A stretch of DNA of 64,000 nucleotides from Megalobrama amblycephala (taxonomy: Eukaryota > Chordata > Actinopteri > Cypriniformes > Xenocyprididae): the NCBI RefSeq assembly GCF_018812025.1, contig NC_063045.1, positions 16,555,546-16,619,545 of the forward strand, written 5' to 3'. Under the pieces are notes generated by a model. The model made no database searches and was not told where the DNA came from. It worked only from the letters and a program-made list of their open reading frames with translations. The position numbers were made by a program, and so were the translations under genes. Below are positions 39,641-50,394 of this stretch, one piece after another; position 1 is the stretch's first letter, and each line of letters starts with the position of its first letter.

Positions 39641-39850
39641 ATGAGCCAAAAAAGAGATTTAACTCAGACTGAAAAGTCAAAAATGATTAAATACTCATGA
39701 GAAGGACACAATACTAATGCAATACTAGAAATTGCAAAGTTAAAGCATGACCAATGGACAGCAAAATGCTCATTGGGTCAGCGGGGTCATACAAAAACAG
39801 GTGGAAAAGAAAAGACGCATGTTAACTGCAAAAGAATTAAGAATTAAGGT
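39641..39850 (+). pseudogene. Broken mariner-type transposase N-terminus
   Basis: ATG at 39641 opens MSQKRDLTQTEKSKMIKYS and then meets a TGA. The same frame continues EGHNTNAILEIAKLKHD, resembling the N-terminal helix-turn-helix of Tc1/mariner transposases, which binds the terminal repeat. The catalytic DDE/D region is absent as a frame. A mirrored copy lies on the - strand of the right arm. Confidence 0.6.
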
Positions 39851-41659
39851 GAAGAATTAAGTGTGAAACCATCAGGAACCCTTTAGTCTCCAGCGCCACC
39901 ATTTTCCAGAACTGCAACCTACCTGGAGTCTCCAGAAGTGTGAGGTGTCAGGATCTCAGAGACTTAGGCTAGCTAAAGAATCCTAAAAAATGACCCGCTC
40001 TTAATAAAAATCACAAGCTGAAGTGTTAGAAAATACATGAAGACTGGGTTTTTATAGGCCTTATAGACAGACGGCTTGAGAGTGACTCTTGAAGGACCAG
40101 CACCACATCCTCTTGTACCACCGTTTGAAGAATTCATCTTCCAAAATCTGACAGTAAGTTTTAGAAGATCATTTTTAGTCCATATCTGCAAGACGGACAT
40201 TTCAGGATAAGAGATGGACTAAAAGTGAACTCCCACATCTTACTGCCAGATTCTGGAAGATAAATTCTTCAAACGGTGGTACAAGAGGATGTGGTGCTGG
40301 TCCTTCAAGAGTCACTCTCAATCTGTCTGTCTATAAGGCCTATAAAAACCCAGTCTTCATGTATTTTCTAACACTTCAGCTTGTGATTTTTATTAAGAGC
40401 AGGTCATTTTTTAGGATTCTTTAGCTAGCCTAAGTCTCTGAGATCCTGATACCTCACACTTCTGGAGACTCCAGGTAGGTTGCAGTTCTGGAAAATGGTG
40501 GCGCTGGAGACTAAAGGGTTCCTGATGGTTTCACACTTAATTCTTCACCTTAATTCTTAATTCTTTTGCAGTTAACATGCGTCTTTTCTTTTCCACCTGT
40601 TTTTGTATGACCCCGCTGACCCAATGAGCATTTTGCTGTCCATTGGTCATGCTTTAACTTTGCAATTTCTAGTATTGCATTAGTATTGCGTCCTTCTCAT
40701 GAGTATTTAATCATTTTTGACTTTTCAGTCTGAGTTAAATCTCTTTTTTGGCTCATTTGGCCTGTAAAAGAAAACCTGCCTAATAATTCTGCACACCTGA
40801 ATATAAGGCATTTTTCATTTCCAGCCTTCATGAACAATTATGTATCACTTATAAATGATTAAAAACAATATTAATGGTAGTTATTAAGATTGATGTGGAT
40901 TGGAATTGGTAAAATGTACTTGGAAAAAAAATATGATCAAAAAATCAACTTGCCTAATAATTCTGCACTCCCTGTACAAAATTATGTAAAAATGCCCATC
41001 TTGCTGAGTATTCAGGTAAATAAATAAATTGCGCTACCAGTGGTGATTAAATCGATAGCTTAGCTTAGCTCATATCACATCAAATCGTGCAAATTATTAT
41101 TATTGTTATACTTTGTTCTCAAACTGTTAATGCTAACAACATTAGCATTGTGTGACTACATGTATTTAATGTGTATTAGCGGTACCTGTAGATTTTTTTT
41201 ATTTCTGTACAGACTAATCTCTAAGGTTAATTTGTCATACCATACAATCTGCCATCAAAATAAGTTTAATTATTCCAGCTGCTGTGAGAAAAGGTCATAA
41301 GTGATCAGTCACCTGCCACATCCTCAATTGCAATATATGCTGGGACTCCTTTATGTAAACAGACGTGACGTAAAGACGAATGGCGGCATGCTCGAATTTC
41401 CCGCGGAAACCCACCAGTACCTATTTTATTATAAAACATTACAAGCTTACCGTTGTGAATCGGGCTAAGGTGAGGTGATAGTTTTGAACACTGGCTGGTT
41501 ATGTACTTGCTCAAAAATTGAATTTGGATAAATTTTAACCAAAAAAGTTAAGGACTGCAGCTTTAAAATGTATTGTAGGAGCTACTGTTACTTTTACTGT
41601 TCTTATTATTGCTCTCTCATATTTTATCTTTAATGTAATAGCACCGTGAATATTTAGAG

Positions 41660-43198
41660 TAGGGCTGCACAATTAATCGAATTTCTAATCGCAATTACGA
41701 TTAAAGATGCCACGATTTCGTAATCGGTCATAGGCACGATTACAAGGATAAATATCCACTTACATTATTCTGTGTGTTTAAGAGGTGTGTTATGAGCACG
41801 TCACGATGTGAGAGGCGAATCACGGCTACTTCAGAATGTAAAAGATCTAACCCAGCACAAAATGAGCTATCAGTGACGTAGGTGTACACTGATATGTCCA
41901 ACGCACGCGAAACACCAGCACCCGCCTTTTTAAAAAGCTGTGTACACAGCCTATATATTTACTCCACGAACTAACTCTACAAACATGGAAAACAGTAATA
42001 GATGGACCTCTGAACCGTACGCTAAGGAGAAAATCCAGGGCGACTTTGAGCAGACCAAGCAAAACAGGATTATGTATTTCTGCTAAGCTAGCGACATTGG
42101 GCATCAACCACACGGGCACGGCAAAAGCCAATACTGTTTCATATACAGTACTATCTACTTTCTTTGTTTACAGTTCTGTCTAATAATGTATTAGACTAGA
42201 CTGGCTAAACCCAACCTGATCTGCGGGCGTTTTGATTTCGCCCGGCAACTCAGTCTGGAAACTCGTACATTCATTTCTACTGCTTCTGTTACACTTTTGC
42301 GGGAACCAATCACAGACTGGCTTATCCACCTTGCTCGCTATTAGCGGGTATAACACGATGACGATAGAGAAGCGACGGCAAGCACGACCGTCATTCCCAA
42401 TTCCTTTCCCTCTCGACGATGCTGAATGACTTCTTTAGTTTAGCAAACAAATGTAAATACCACTCACTTTCATGTTTTCTTTGCACAACCTGCAAAAATT
42501 GCTCGATGCCTTTGCTGCTTCTGCAAACCGCTGATCAATGCTCCAAACCAATACAAACTAAACCTGCCTGGAGTTTTCGCGTTGCTCTGCAAAGTACGTC
42601 ACCCGGATCGTTGATCTGATTGGTTGAAGGACTATCCAATTGCGTGAATAATGCTCGTTGATCACGCCTCTTGTGCGGTAGAAAATACATACAGACTCCC
42701 CAGACCAATGTTCAATTTTAAATTGAGCTTGGTCTGGTGATCTGTCTGAACTGTTCTCATCGCTGTCAAAATAAAAGTCAGCCGTGCCATCAAAATAAAA
42801 GTAACAACAACAAGCACAGTTTACGTCACTTCAGGCCCTAGGGGAACATTAGCTCTCGGGGAACCGCACTGTTGGCAACAGCCCCTATTATTCCCCTATT
42901 ATTATACTATGCATATGTTGACTTTTTTATTGTTATTATTTAAAGAAGAAACCAAACCAATATACAGTTGACATTTGAGGTTTAATGCTATATAAAAACA
43001 ATAAAAAATTGTTTTCAGATTTTTTTTTTTGTTTGTTTTTTTTATACAAAAATATGGCATGCAGTTGCTTCAAACAATGGTATAAAGCTATTCAATACAT
43101 CATTCAATGTAAATTGTGATAATCATAATAATAATCGCAATTACAATTTCAAGGGAATAATCGACAATTATGATTTTTGCTATAATCGTGCAGCCCTA
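41660..43198. mobile_element. hAT element, 1.54 kb, 8-bp target duplication, composite interior
   Basis: The left end is TAGGGCTGCACAATTAATCG. The right end reverse-complemented is TAGGGCTGCACGATTATAGC. ATTTAGAG is duplicated exactly at 41652-41659 and 43199-43206. There is no intact hAT transposase. The interior (about 41930-42890) shares words with the 29342 MITE (CATGGAAAACAG; TCTCGGGGAAC), suggesting a nested second element. A short frame from 41986 (MENSNRWTSEPYAKEK) is broken. Confidence 0.82.
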
Positions 43199-44212
43199 AT
43201 TTAGAGCTGCTCCAGCAGGGGCTCAACAGGGGCTGGTTGGGCCAGTGGTTACAATTTTTAGATACCAGTGAAACATCACAATTTTTAGCTTTAGAAAATG
43301 AATAAAGTAATCAAATGTAAAATAACATTGCATAGTCTTCACTGTATAAAATAAATTTAGATTAATCATTATTAAAGTTATAAAAGTCATTTAGTCAAGT
43401 TCAGTGAGTTTCTCTTTGTATTTTAAAGTTAGATTAACATTCAGGACAAAGACAACAGTAGGAATATTAGGCTGCTGTCACTTTAAGAGCTGCTTGTATC
43501 GAACATACTGTTACACGCGCATTTTCTTTTTCAACTGTTTACTTTCACTTAAGACATAACCAACTATGTTTCACAAGCATACTTGCCTATATGGGCATTT
43601 TGACATAATTTTGTGTGAATTTGTTTATTCAAGCACAGGAAGACATGAAAGAGATCTCAGTTTGTAGTGCTTTGTTGAGTTGAGGCGCTGGCGTAATCAA
43701 ACAGCAGTCTTTCCAAGGGACTTGCCTCATCGTCATGGCAACGGTTCGTGGCCAGGTCAGATTACGTCAGAGTTTGTTCCCGATTAAACATGTTCAGTCG
43801 GGTGAAAACAAACTCCAACCAACGGCAACAGACGCTGACAGGGGTATCACACGCGTATCACACTATCATGCGTCTCATTTCGGAGGATGCATCCCAGAGA
43901 TGGGCACTCGAGTTAGGGACTCGGACTCAAGTCGCATTTTAACGGACTTCACACTTGACTCGAACTCGACCTGAAATGACTTCAGACTTGACTCGACCCG
44001 ACACAAAAGACTTGTGAATGTTTTAAAAATGACTCAAGTCTTTTATCCTTAACTACTGATACAACAAAAATATGAACAACAAAAAAATTATATTTGAATG
44101 GTTTTATAATACATATTTCCCTATCTGTCGTGGTAGATTGGACTCTTGTCATAGAATTTGATTATGTATGTCCGTGCATTGCGCGTAAACTCCGAAATGT
44201 CATAGGAATCCC

Positions 44213-44446
44213 ATGAAGCATGACGTGAGCCACCGTGCCATATGTTTTTTTGTTTCGATTTATTATCATGTCAGATCGGCTAGATGCACAGAATGCGGGA
44301 AAACAATTAAAGACACCGCAACAACATCATCAAATTTTATGAGACATCGCGTCCACAGAGGTTTGTCACATTGGCTCACACAGCTAGCTATTATACTGTG
44401 GTGTAGCTGCATGACTTATTTGGATTGCCAGCCGGTTAAAATATGA
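44213..44446 (+). pseudogene. hAT BED-type zinc-finger fragment
   Basis: The open frame contains CTECGKTIKDT followed by SSNFMRHRVH, the C-x2-C ... H-x2-H pattern with spacing like a BED finger (44285-44356). BED fingers form the DNA-binding N-terminus of hAT transposases. No catalytic or dimerisation region follows, so it is a transposase relic within the 43895 hAT. Confidence 0.6.
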
Positions 44447-44612
44447 ACAAAAAAAAATCTAGCCTTTAAACCTAGCACTACGTTTTATCAATCTTTTCGT
44501 ATTATATGCAGCTTTTTTCTTAATGTGTGTCCATAAGAGAGAGATAGAAAGAGATGTTAATCCATTTATTACTTAAAGCTCATATTTTAACATATCACAA
44601 TCAGCATGTGTA

Positions 44613-44914
44613 CAATGCTGAATAAAGTTGTAGTTTTTGTTATTTTTGGACCAAAATGTATTTTCGATGCTTCAACAAACTCTAACTGACCCTCTGATGT
44701 CACATGGACTACTTTGATAATGTTTTTATTACCTTTCTGGACATGGACAGTATACCGTACATACGTTTTCAATGGAGGGACAGAAAGCTCTCGGACTAAA
44801 TCTAAAATATCTTAAACTGTGTTCCGAAGATGAACGGAGGTCTTACGGGTTTGGAACGATATGAGGGTGTCATTAATGACATAATTTTCATTTTTGGGTG
44901 AACTAACCCTTTAA
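44613..44914 (-). repeat. Nested high-copy cyprinid repeat (TTAA type end)
   Basis: Read on the - strand it begins TTTAAAGGGTTAGTTCACCC followed by AAAAATGAAAATTATGTC. I recall this as one of the most abundant repeat ends in cyprinid genomes (recall, not a search). It lies within the 43895 hAT, so one inserted in the other. Confidence 0.55.
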
Positions 44915-45563
44915 ACATTCTGAGGTTTGATATTTTCTGATAATGACTGTCGTCATCAATAACAACGAAGCTGTATAAAACAAACTGCAGTATAACAAAC
45001 CGTGACTCATTGGCGCCATCTTGCGTCCACTTAGCGACTGTATTGAAAACGACTACTCGTGTTGCCAGGACGATTGTTTTGTACATTGTAATGGATTATA
45101 AAGTAACAAGCTGGATGTACATCATCCCTTACATCTTAGGACCTTAATTTCAAACAACTCTAAACTCGACTCGGACTCGTGACAGAAGACTCCAGACTTG
45201 ACTCAGACGGCAGTGATAAAGACTTCAGACTTGACTCGGACTCCAGATAAAAGACTCGTGAACATCTCTGCTGCATCCTGATCCAACAAACTCCAACAGA
45301 TGTGTTTGTTGGCTGCTGCCTGCCTGCTGTCTGACCTACGCTCGGAGCTTCGTGGAGTTTATCCTAAATCCTTCTCTTTATTCCTATTCACATAATATAA
45401 CTTTCTTATTTTTCACTAGATTACTTAACCTATTGCATAGTATTACTAAACGGAACGATTTATTACTAGCAATCCACCAGCGTAATCACCTAGTGTTAGC
45501 CATAGCCTGCTAGCTACCGTCTACTTTCTTTTTTCCTCTAAACCAACCTTCCTTGTCGATTTA

Positions 45564-46640
45564 ATGGCGGATTTATCAGATGTATGTTATTCTGATCTGT
45601 CCTCGCCAGATCGGGAAGCTGTGGAGACGTTGCTGCCCGGCATTCATCGATCCACCGCGAGGTACAGCGTCCCGCACATCACCCTTGCCCCAGGCACCGG
45701 CAAGCGACCGAGACATCCAGCCAGCGAGTCCCGTGTGCGTTGCAGTTTTTCGGACGGCGTTCATCAAACACACGGTCAGTCATGTCCGACGATTATCATG
45801 TGTATTAAATGCAACATGTACAGCTTAGCTCTTTCTGTCAGCAGTGAGCCTTACACATGTGATAAATGCAGGGATATTGTCAGGCTGACAGAGAGAATCT
45901 CAGAATTAGAGACACGCATCCAAACTTTAATTGAGGATAGTGAGAATGAAAGGGCCTTAGATACTGCTTTGGATGCGACTAGCCTAGTAAACACTGCACA
46001 TTCGGTTCCGGTTGTAGAAGCCATGCAGCAGGCTAACTGGGTGACTGTGAGGCGGCATAATGGCAAGAACAAACACCACTCTTCCGTTCCGATTAAAACA
46101 TCAAACAGGTTCTCCCCACTCAGTGACGCACCCACTGAGAATCCTGTTGAAAGTGCCCTAGTTATTGGCGATTCTATTACACGGAACGTGAAAATAGAGA
46201 CACCAGCCACCATAGTCACATGTTTGCCGGGGGCCAGAGCACCTGACATCAAAGCAAATTTAAAAGTGCTGGCTAATGCTAAACGTAAATATTCTAAAAT
46301 CATTATCCACGTCGGCACAAATGATGTTCGACTTCGCCAGTCGGAGATCACTAAAATTAACATTAAAGAGGTGTGTGAACTCGCAAATTCAATGTCAGCA
46401 GAAGTAATTTGTTCTGGCCCTCTTCCTGTTCGTCGGAGTGATGAGATAGTTAGCAGGTTATCATCACTCAATGGCTGGCTGTCTAAGTGGTGTCCGCAGA
46501 ATAATATAGGTTTCATAGACAATTGGAAAAGCTTTTGGGGCAGACCTGATCTGTTGAAAAGAGATGGTATTCATCCCTCCCGGGATGGTGCTGCTCTTCT
46601 CTCTAGAAATTTGGCAAATAGTCTTAGAGCTGAAACATGA
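45564..46640 (+). CDS. LINE ORF1 protein with SGNH esterase domain
   Basis: A 358-residue protein of an L2/CR1-type LINE. ORF1 proteins bind the element RNA and assist retrotransposition; the esterase type is known from zebrafish ZfL2-1 and CR1. In order it has a divergent N-terminal part; a Cys-rich segment (CIKCNMYS ... YTCDKCR, about residues 80-110) that could bind zinc; a coiled coil ([19 protein letters not shown], about 113-131); and a C-terminal SGNH hydrolase. The hydrolase shows GDSI with Ser204, GTND with Asn253, and DGIHP with Asp334 and His337, so the catalytic residues are present. The start is the first ATG in the frame with a 5' UTR before it. The stop TGA at 46638-46640 is followed by C, and the frame then stays open into ORF2. 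Confidence 0.9.
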   Translation: MADLSDVCYSDLSSPDREAVETLLPGIHRSTARYSVPHITLAPGTGKRPRHPASESRVRCSFSDGVHQTHGQSCPTIIMCIKCNMYSLALSVSSEPYTCDKCRDIVRLTERISELETRIQTLIEDSENERALDTALDATSLVNTAHSVPVVEAMQQANWVTVRRHNGKNKHHSSVPIKTSNRFSPLSDAPTENPVESALVIGDSITRNVKIETPATIVTCLPGARAPDIKANLKVLANAKRKYSKIIIHVGTNDVRLRQSEITKINIKEVCELANSMSAEVICSGPLPVRRSDEIVSRLSSLNGWLSKWCPQNNIGFIDNWKSFWGRPDLLKRDGIHPSRDGAALLSRNLANSLRAET

Positions 46641-46772
46641 CAAACCAGGGCCCAGATCAGGACGCAGACAAACTGGCTAAACCGACCGTCTGCTAGCCGC
46701 CTCACGTCACAGAACTCAAATAATTCACAGCACATAGAAACTCTTTCACCTAGATATTATCACATAGAGACT
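46641..46772 (+). other. In-frame, stop-free spacer between LINE ORF1 and ORF2
   Basis: These 132 bases (44 codons) lie directly after the ORF1 TGA. They contain no stop in the ORF1/ORF2 frame and no ATG in that frame. Stops occur in another frame (TAG in ACATAGAG, for example). The arrangement would allow an ORF1-ORF2 fusion if the TGA were read through. Confidence 0.85.
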
Positions 46773-49712
46773 GTGTCTGTACCTCGAACTAGTAAATACA
46801 AAAAACTTCCGAAACCTTTTAAGGGTAAAAATTTAATTGATGTTCAAAAAATGAAAATCACAGATAAATCAGATAAACAAATGATAAAGCTTGGGTTACT
46901 GAATATTAGATCTATTTCTTCAAAAGCACTTATTGTAAATGAAATTATCACAGACAATAAACTAGACTTGCTGTGTTTGACAGAAACCTGGCTAAAACCA
47001 GACGATTACATTACTTTAAATGAATCTAGTCCTCAAGGTTATGATTATCGACACAATCCTCGACAGAAAGGCAAAGGGGGAGGTGTTGCTGTAATTTATA
47101 GTAATATATTCAGAATCATTCAAAAGAATTTCAAATATAACTCCTTTGAAGTGATGGTGCTTTATGTAACATTATGTAAGTTGACATTTGTGCTGGCTAC
47201 TGTATACAGGCCACCAGGACACCATACTGACTTTATCAAAGAATTTGCTGATTTTCTATCAGAGTTAGTACTGGCTGCGGATAAAGTCCTTGTTGTTGGT
47301 GATTTTAATATCCATGTAGATAATAATAAAGACGCATTTGGATTGGCATTTGCAGACATTTTAAACTCTATTGGAGTTAGACAACACGTGTCAGGACCCA
47401 CTCATTGTCGTAATCATACCTTAGATCTAATACTGTCGCATGGAATTGATATTGATGCTGTTGAAATTCTACAGCAGAGCGATGATATATCAGATCATTA
47501 TTTAGTGTCGTGTATAATACAATTAGCCAAGGCTACAAAACCACCACCCAGCCATAAATATTGTAGAACCATCACGTCTACCACTAAAGATTGCTTTATA
47601 AATAATCTCCCCGAGCAGTTTCATCGCCTTAGTATACCTGACAACTTAGAAGAACTCGATGCTGCAACAGAAACTATTGGCTCTCTCTTTTCCAGCACAT
47701 TAGATGCAGTCGCTCCTTTACGTCTAAAGAAGATTAAGGAAACTAATCCAACGCCGTGGTATGATGAGCACACTCGGGCTCTAAAACGAGCTGTTAGAAA
47801 AACTGAACGTAGTTGGAAGAAAACAAAACTAGAAGTTTTTCGCCTTTCGTGGAAAGAAAAAATGATTGAGTACAGAACGGCTATAAGAAATGCTAGATCT
47901 ACTTATTTTTCAAATCTCTTAATAGAAAACAAACATAATCCTAGGTATTTATTTGACACAGTGGCTAAATTAACTAGAAACAGAGATTCAACTGCTGACG
48001 TTTCCATAGACCACAGCAGTAATGACTTTATGAACTTCTTTACTTGCAAGATTGATAATATTAGAGAGAAAATTAAAAATATGCAACCGTCCACAGTTTC
48101 GCTTCAGACAGTGCACTGTAGTGTCCCTGAGGTAAAACTAGAATCATTCGCCGCTATAGGAGAGGAAGAATTATCTAAACTTATCAAATCATCAAAATCA
48201 ACGACATGTATGTTAGACCCAATGCCGACTAAACTACTGAAAGAAATGCTTCCAGAGGTCGTAGGTCCACTTCTTGATATAATTAATTCATCCTTAACAC
48301 TAGGATACGTGCCAAAAACCTTTAAGCAGGCTATTATTAAACCTCTTATTAAAAAACCTCAACTAGATCCGAGAGATTTAGTAAATTACAGGCCAATCTC
48401 GAATCTACCTTTTCTGTCAAAGATACTAGAAAAGGCAGTTTCAACACAACTGTGCTCCTTTTTAGAAAGAAATGGAATCTGTGAGGATTTCCAGTCAGGA
48501 TTTAGACCATACCATAGTACTGAGACTGCTCTCGTTAGAGTTACAAATGATCTACTCTTATCATCCGATCGTGGCTGTATTTCTCTATTAGTGTTATTAG
48601 ATCTCAGTGCTGCTTTTGACACTATCGATCACAACATTCTTTTAAAAAGACTTGAAAACTATATTGGCATTAGTGGAATTGCTTTGGCATGGTTCAAATC
48701 GTACTTATCTGACCGTTATCAGTCTGTAGTAGTTAATGAAGAGATGTCGTATCGCTCACAAGTTCAATATGGAGTACCACAAGGCTCAGTACTAGGACCG
48801 TTGCTTTTCACTCTGTACATGCTGCCCTTAGGAGAGATAATTAGGAAGCATGGTGTTAGTTTTCACTGCTACGCTGATGATACTCAGCTCTATATTTCCT
48901 CGCGCCCTGACGAAACCTACAAATTCACAAAACTAACAGAATGCATAGCTGACATTAAAAACTGGATGACAAGAAATTTCTTATTATTAAATTCAGAAAA
49001 AACTGATATCCTAATCTTTGGACCAAAAACTTCCTCACGAAAAAACCTTGAATACTCCCTAACGCTTGACGGGTGCTCCATTAAACCTTCGTCCTCAGTT
49101 AGGAACCTGGGTGTGCTCTTCGATACCAATCTTTCATTTGAAAGTCATGTTTCTAGTATCTGTAAAACCGCCTTCTTCCATCTAAAAAATATATCTAAAT
49201 TACGACATATGCTCTCAATGACAAATGCGGAACAGTTGGTTCATGCATTCATGACCTCAAGACTAGATTACTGTAATGCTCTACTGGGTGGTTGTTCTGC
49301 TCGGCTTTTAAACAGACTACAGTTGGTCCAAAATGCGGCAGCTAGAGTTCTTACTAGAACCAGAAAGTATGACCATATTAGTCCAGTTCTGTCAACATTA
49401 CATTGGCTCCCTATTAAACATCGTATAGATTTTAAAATCTTGCTACTTACTTATAAAGCTCTAAATGGTTTAGCTCCCCAGTACCTAAGTGAGCTCTTAA
49501 TGCATTATAGTCCTTCACGTTTATTGCGATCTCAGAATTCAGGCCAGTTGATAATACCCAGAATATCAAAATCAACTGAAGGCGGCAGATCCTTTTCCTA
49601 TTTAGCACCTAAACTCTGGAACAATCTTCCTAGCATTGTTCGGGAAGCAGACACACTCTGTCAGTTTAAATCTAGACTAAAAACACATCTCTTTGCTCTT
49701 GCATACACATAA
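46773..49712 (+). CDS. LINE ORF2: endonuclease and reverse transcriptase
   Basis: This enzyme nicks target DNA and reverse-transcribes the LINE RNA there (target-primed reverse transcription). The 979 codons counted from 46773 begin with GTG, not ATG; the first ATG is at 46851. The N-terminal APE-type endonuclease shows LLNIRSI (Asn44), LTETWL (Glu72), [15 protein letters not shown] and SDHYLVS. The RT shows [57 protein letters not shown] (667-679) and YADD at 700-703. A C-terminal region typical of CR1/L2 ([30 protein letters not shown]) completes it. No stop or frameshift interrupts the frame. It is in the same frame as ORF1. Length and motif order match complete family members. Confidence 0.95.
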   Translation: MSVPRTSKYKKLPKPFKGKNLIDVQKMKITDKSDKQMIKLGLLNIRSISSKALIVNEIITDNKLDLLCLTETWLKPDDYITLNESSPQGYDYRHNPRQKGKGGGVAVIYSNIFRIIQKNFKYNSFEVMVLYVTLCKLTFVLATVYRPPGHHTDFIKEFADFLSELVLAADKVLVVGDFNIHVDNNKDAFGLAFADILNSIGVRQHVSGPTHCRNHTLDLILSHGIDIDAVEILQQSDDISDHYLVSCIIQLAKATKPPPSHKYCRTITSTTKDCFINNLPEQFHRLSIPDNLEELDAATETIGSLFSSTLDAVAPLRLKKIKETNPTPWYDEHTRALKRAVRKTERSWKKTKLEVFRLSWKEKMIEYRTAIRNARSTYFSNLLIENKHNPRYLFDTVAKLTRNRDSTADVSIDHSSNDFMNFFTCKIDNIREKIKNMQPSTVSLQTVHCSVPEVKLESFAAIGEEELSKLIKSSKSTTCMLDPMPTKLLKEMLPEVVGPLLDIINSSLTLGYVPKTFKQAIIKPLIKKPQLDPRDLVNYRPISNLPFLSKILEKAVSTQLCSFLERNGICEDFQSGFRPYHSTETALVRVTNDLLLSSDRGCISLLVLLDLSAAFDTIDHNILLKRLENYIGISGIALAWFKSYLSDRYQSVVVNEEMSYRSQVQYGVPQGSVLGPLLFTLYMLPLGEIIRKHGVSFHCYADDTQLYISSRPDETYKFTKLTECIADIKNWMTRNFLLLNSEKTDILIFGPKTSSRKNLEYSLTLDGCSIKPSSSVRNLGVLFDTNLSFESHVSSICKTAFFHLKNISKLRHMLSMTNAEQLVHAFMTSRLDYCNALLGGCSARLLNRLQLVQNAAARVLTRTRKYDHISPVLSTLHWLPIKHRIDFKILLLTYKALNGLAPQYLSELLMHYSPSRLLRSQNSGQLIIPRISKSTEGGRSFSYLAPKLWNNLPSIVREADTLCQFKSRLKTHLFALAYT

Positions 49713-50394
49713 CACATTATCAATACATTAACATTTTTCAAATCCGTTAAAGGATTGTTACGCTGCAATAATTAGGTCGGCCGGAACCGAGAACATTTCC
49801 TATAACACTAGATATACCTGTACATCAGAATAAGAATGGCATCTACGCTAATATCTGTCTCTCTGCTTATCCTGAGGTTTGCCGGGTGCTGGATCCAGGC
49901 CGTATCCAGATCAGATGGAGAACCTGTGTCTGGACCTGACTACAACGTAGCCCAGGAGACAATGGGCCTACAGATCCAGTTCTGGCTGCATCTATAATTC
50001 AGATTTTTAATCCCCGTATCCGCTTACATATATTTATATATAATCTATTTTTAATCTCTATAATAAAAATGTATAATTCAGATTTTGATCTCCATATCCA
50101 TTTACATATATTATATATATCTTCCAAGGGGTTTTTTCCCTCCTAGGACTTTTTTCCCAGTGTTAGCACGCTGGGTTTTTCTCCTAGGGGGTTTTTTCCA
50201 CCCCTGGGAGTCAGCCGACATTGGCTTAATGTAGCACCATCTTGTATATGTTACATATTACCACGCTTGTTTGTACAGCTTATTTTTAACCACTTCCCTT
50301 TTTTCTGTGCTTCTAATATGTAAAGCTGCTTTGAAACAATTACCAATTGTAAAAGCGCTATATAAATAAATTTGACTTGACTTGACTTGACTTG
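49713..50394 (+). other. LINE 3' UTR and tandem tail
   Basis: It carries runs such as GGGGTTTTTTCC near 50130-50200, which could form local structure, and then GTAAAGCTGCTTTGAAACAA, AAGCGCTATATAAATAAA and a GACTT tail. In L2-group LINEs the 3' terminal stem-loop and short repeat are what the reverse transcriptase recognises. Confidence 0.75.

Larger units (their letters stand above)
39075..40974. mobile_element. 1.9-kb palindrome made of two inverted Tc1/mariner fragments
   Basis: The element begins CAGGGAGTGCAGAATTATTA and ends with the reverse complement, flanked by TA on both sides (39073-39074 and 40975-40976), the Tc1/mariner target. The left arm is 39075-40183 and the right arm 40214-40974, with a 30-base loop. 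The arms are nearly identical: single mismatches are visible over stretches of about 90 bases. The left arm exceeds the right by 348 bases, exactly two 174-base units. Each arm carries a mariner-type transposase start, MSQKRDLTQTEKSKM at 39641 on the + strand, soon broken by TGA, followed by decayed coding fragments. No functional transposase remains. Confidence 0.85.
43895..45270. mobile_element. hAT element, 1.38 kb, with BED-finger remnant
   Basis: The left end is CAGAGATGGGCACTCGAGTT. The right end reverse-complemented is CAGAGATGTTCACGAGTC. The flanks ATGCATCC (43887-43894) and CTGCATCC (45271-45278) match at seven of eight bases, as expected of an aging hAT duplication. Near both ends the word ACTTGACTCG is repeated many times, giving subterminal repeats. 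It lies directly upstream of the LINE. Confidence 0.8.
45279..50394 (+). mobile_element. Full-length LINE of the L2/CR1 group, both ORFs open
   Basis: Non-LTR retrotransposon with 5' UTR, ORF1 (45564-46640), ORF2 (46773-49712) and a 3' UTR. It ends in GCGCTATATAAATAAATTTG and then about four GACTT repeats, the short tandem tail typical of fish L2-type LINEs instead of poly-A. The esterase in ORF1 matches the architecture known from zebrafish ZfL2-1 and CR1 elements. The 5' boundary is uncertain: the sequence immediately before 45279 is the target duplication of a hAT, so the LINE 5' UTR may have been interrupted by it. No target-site duplication was recognised. The intact frames suggest a young, possibly mobile copy. 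Confidence 0.88.

Noticed and set aside
45851..46522. 223-residue frame on the - strand
   Set aside because: It is antisense to LINE ORF1, whose domain content explains the openness.
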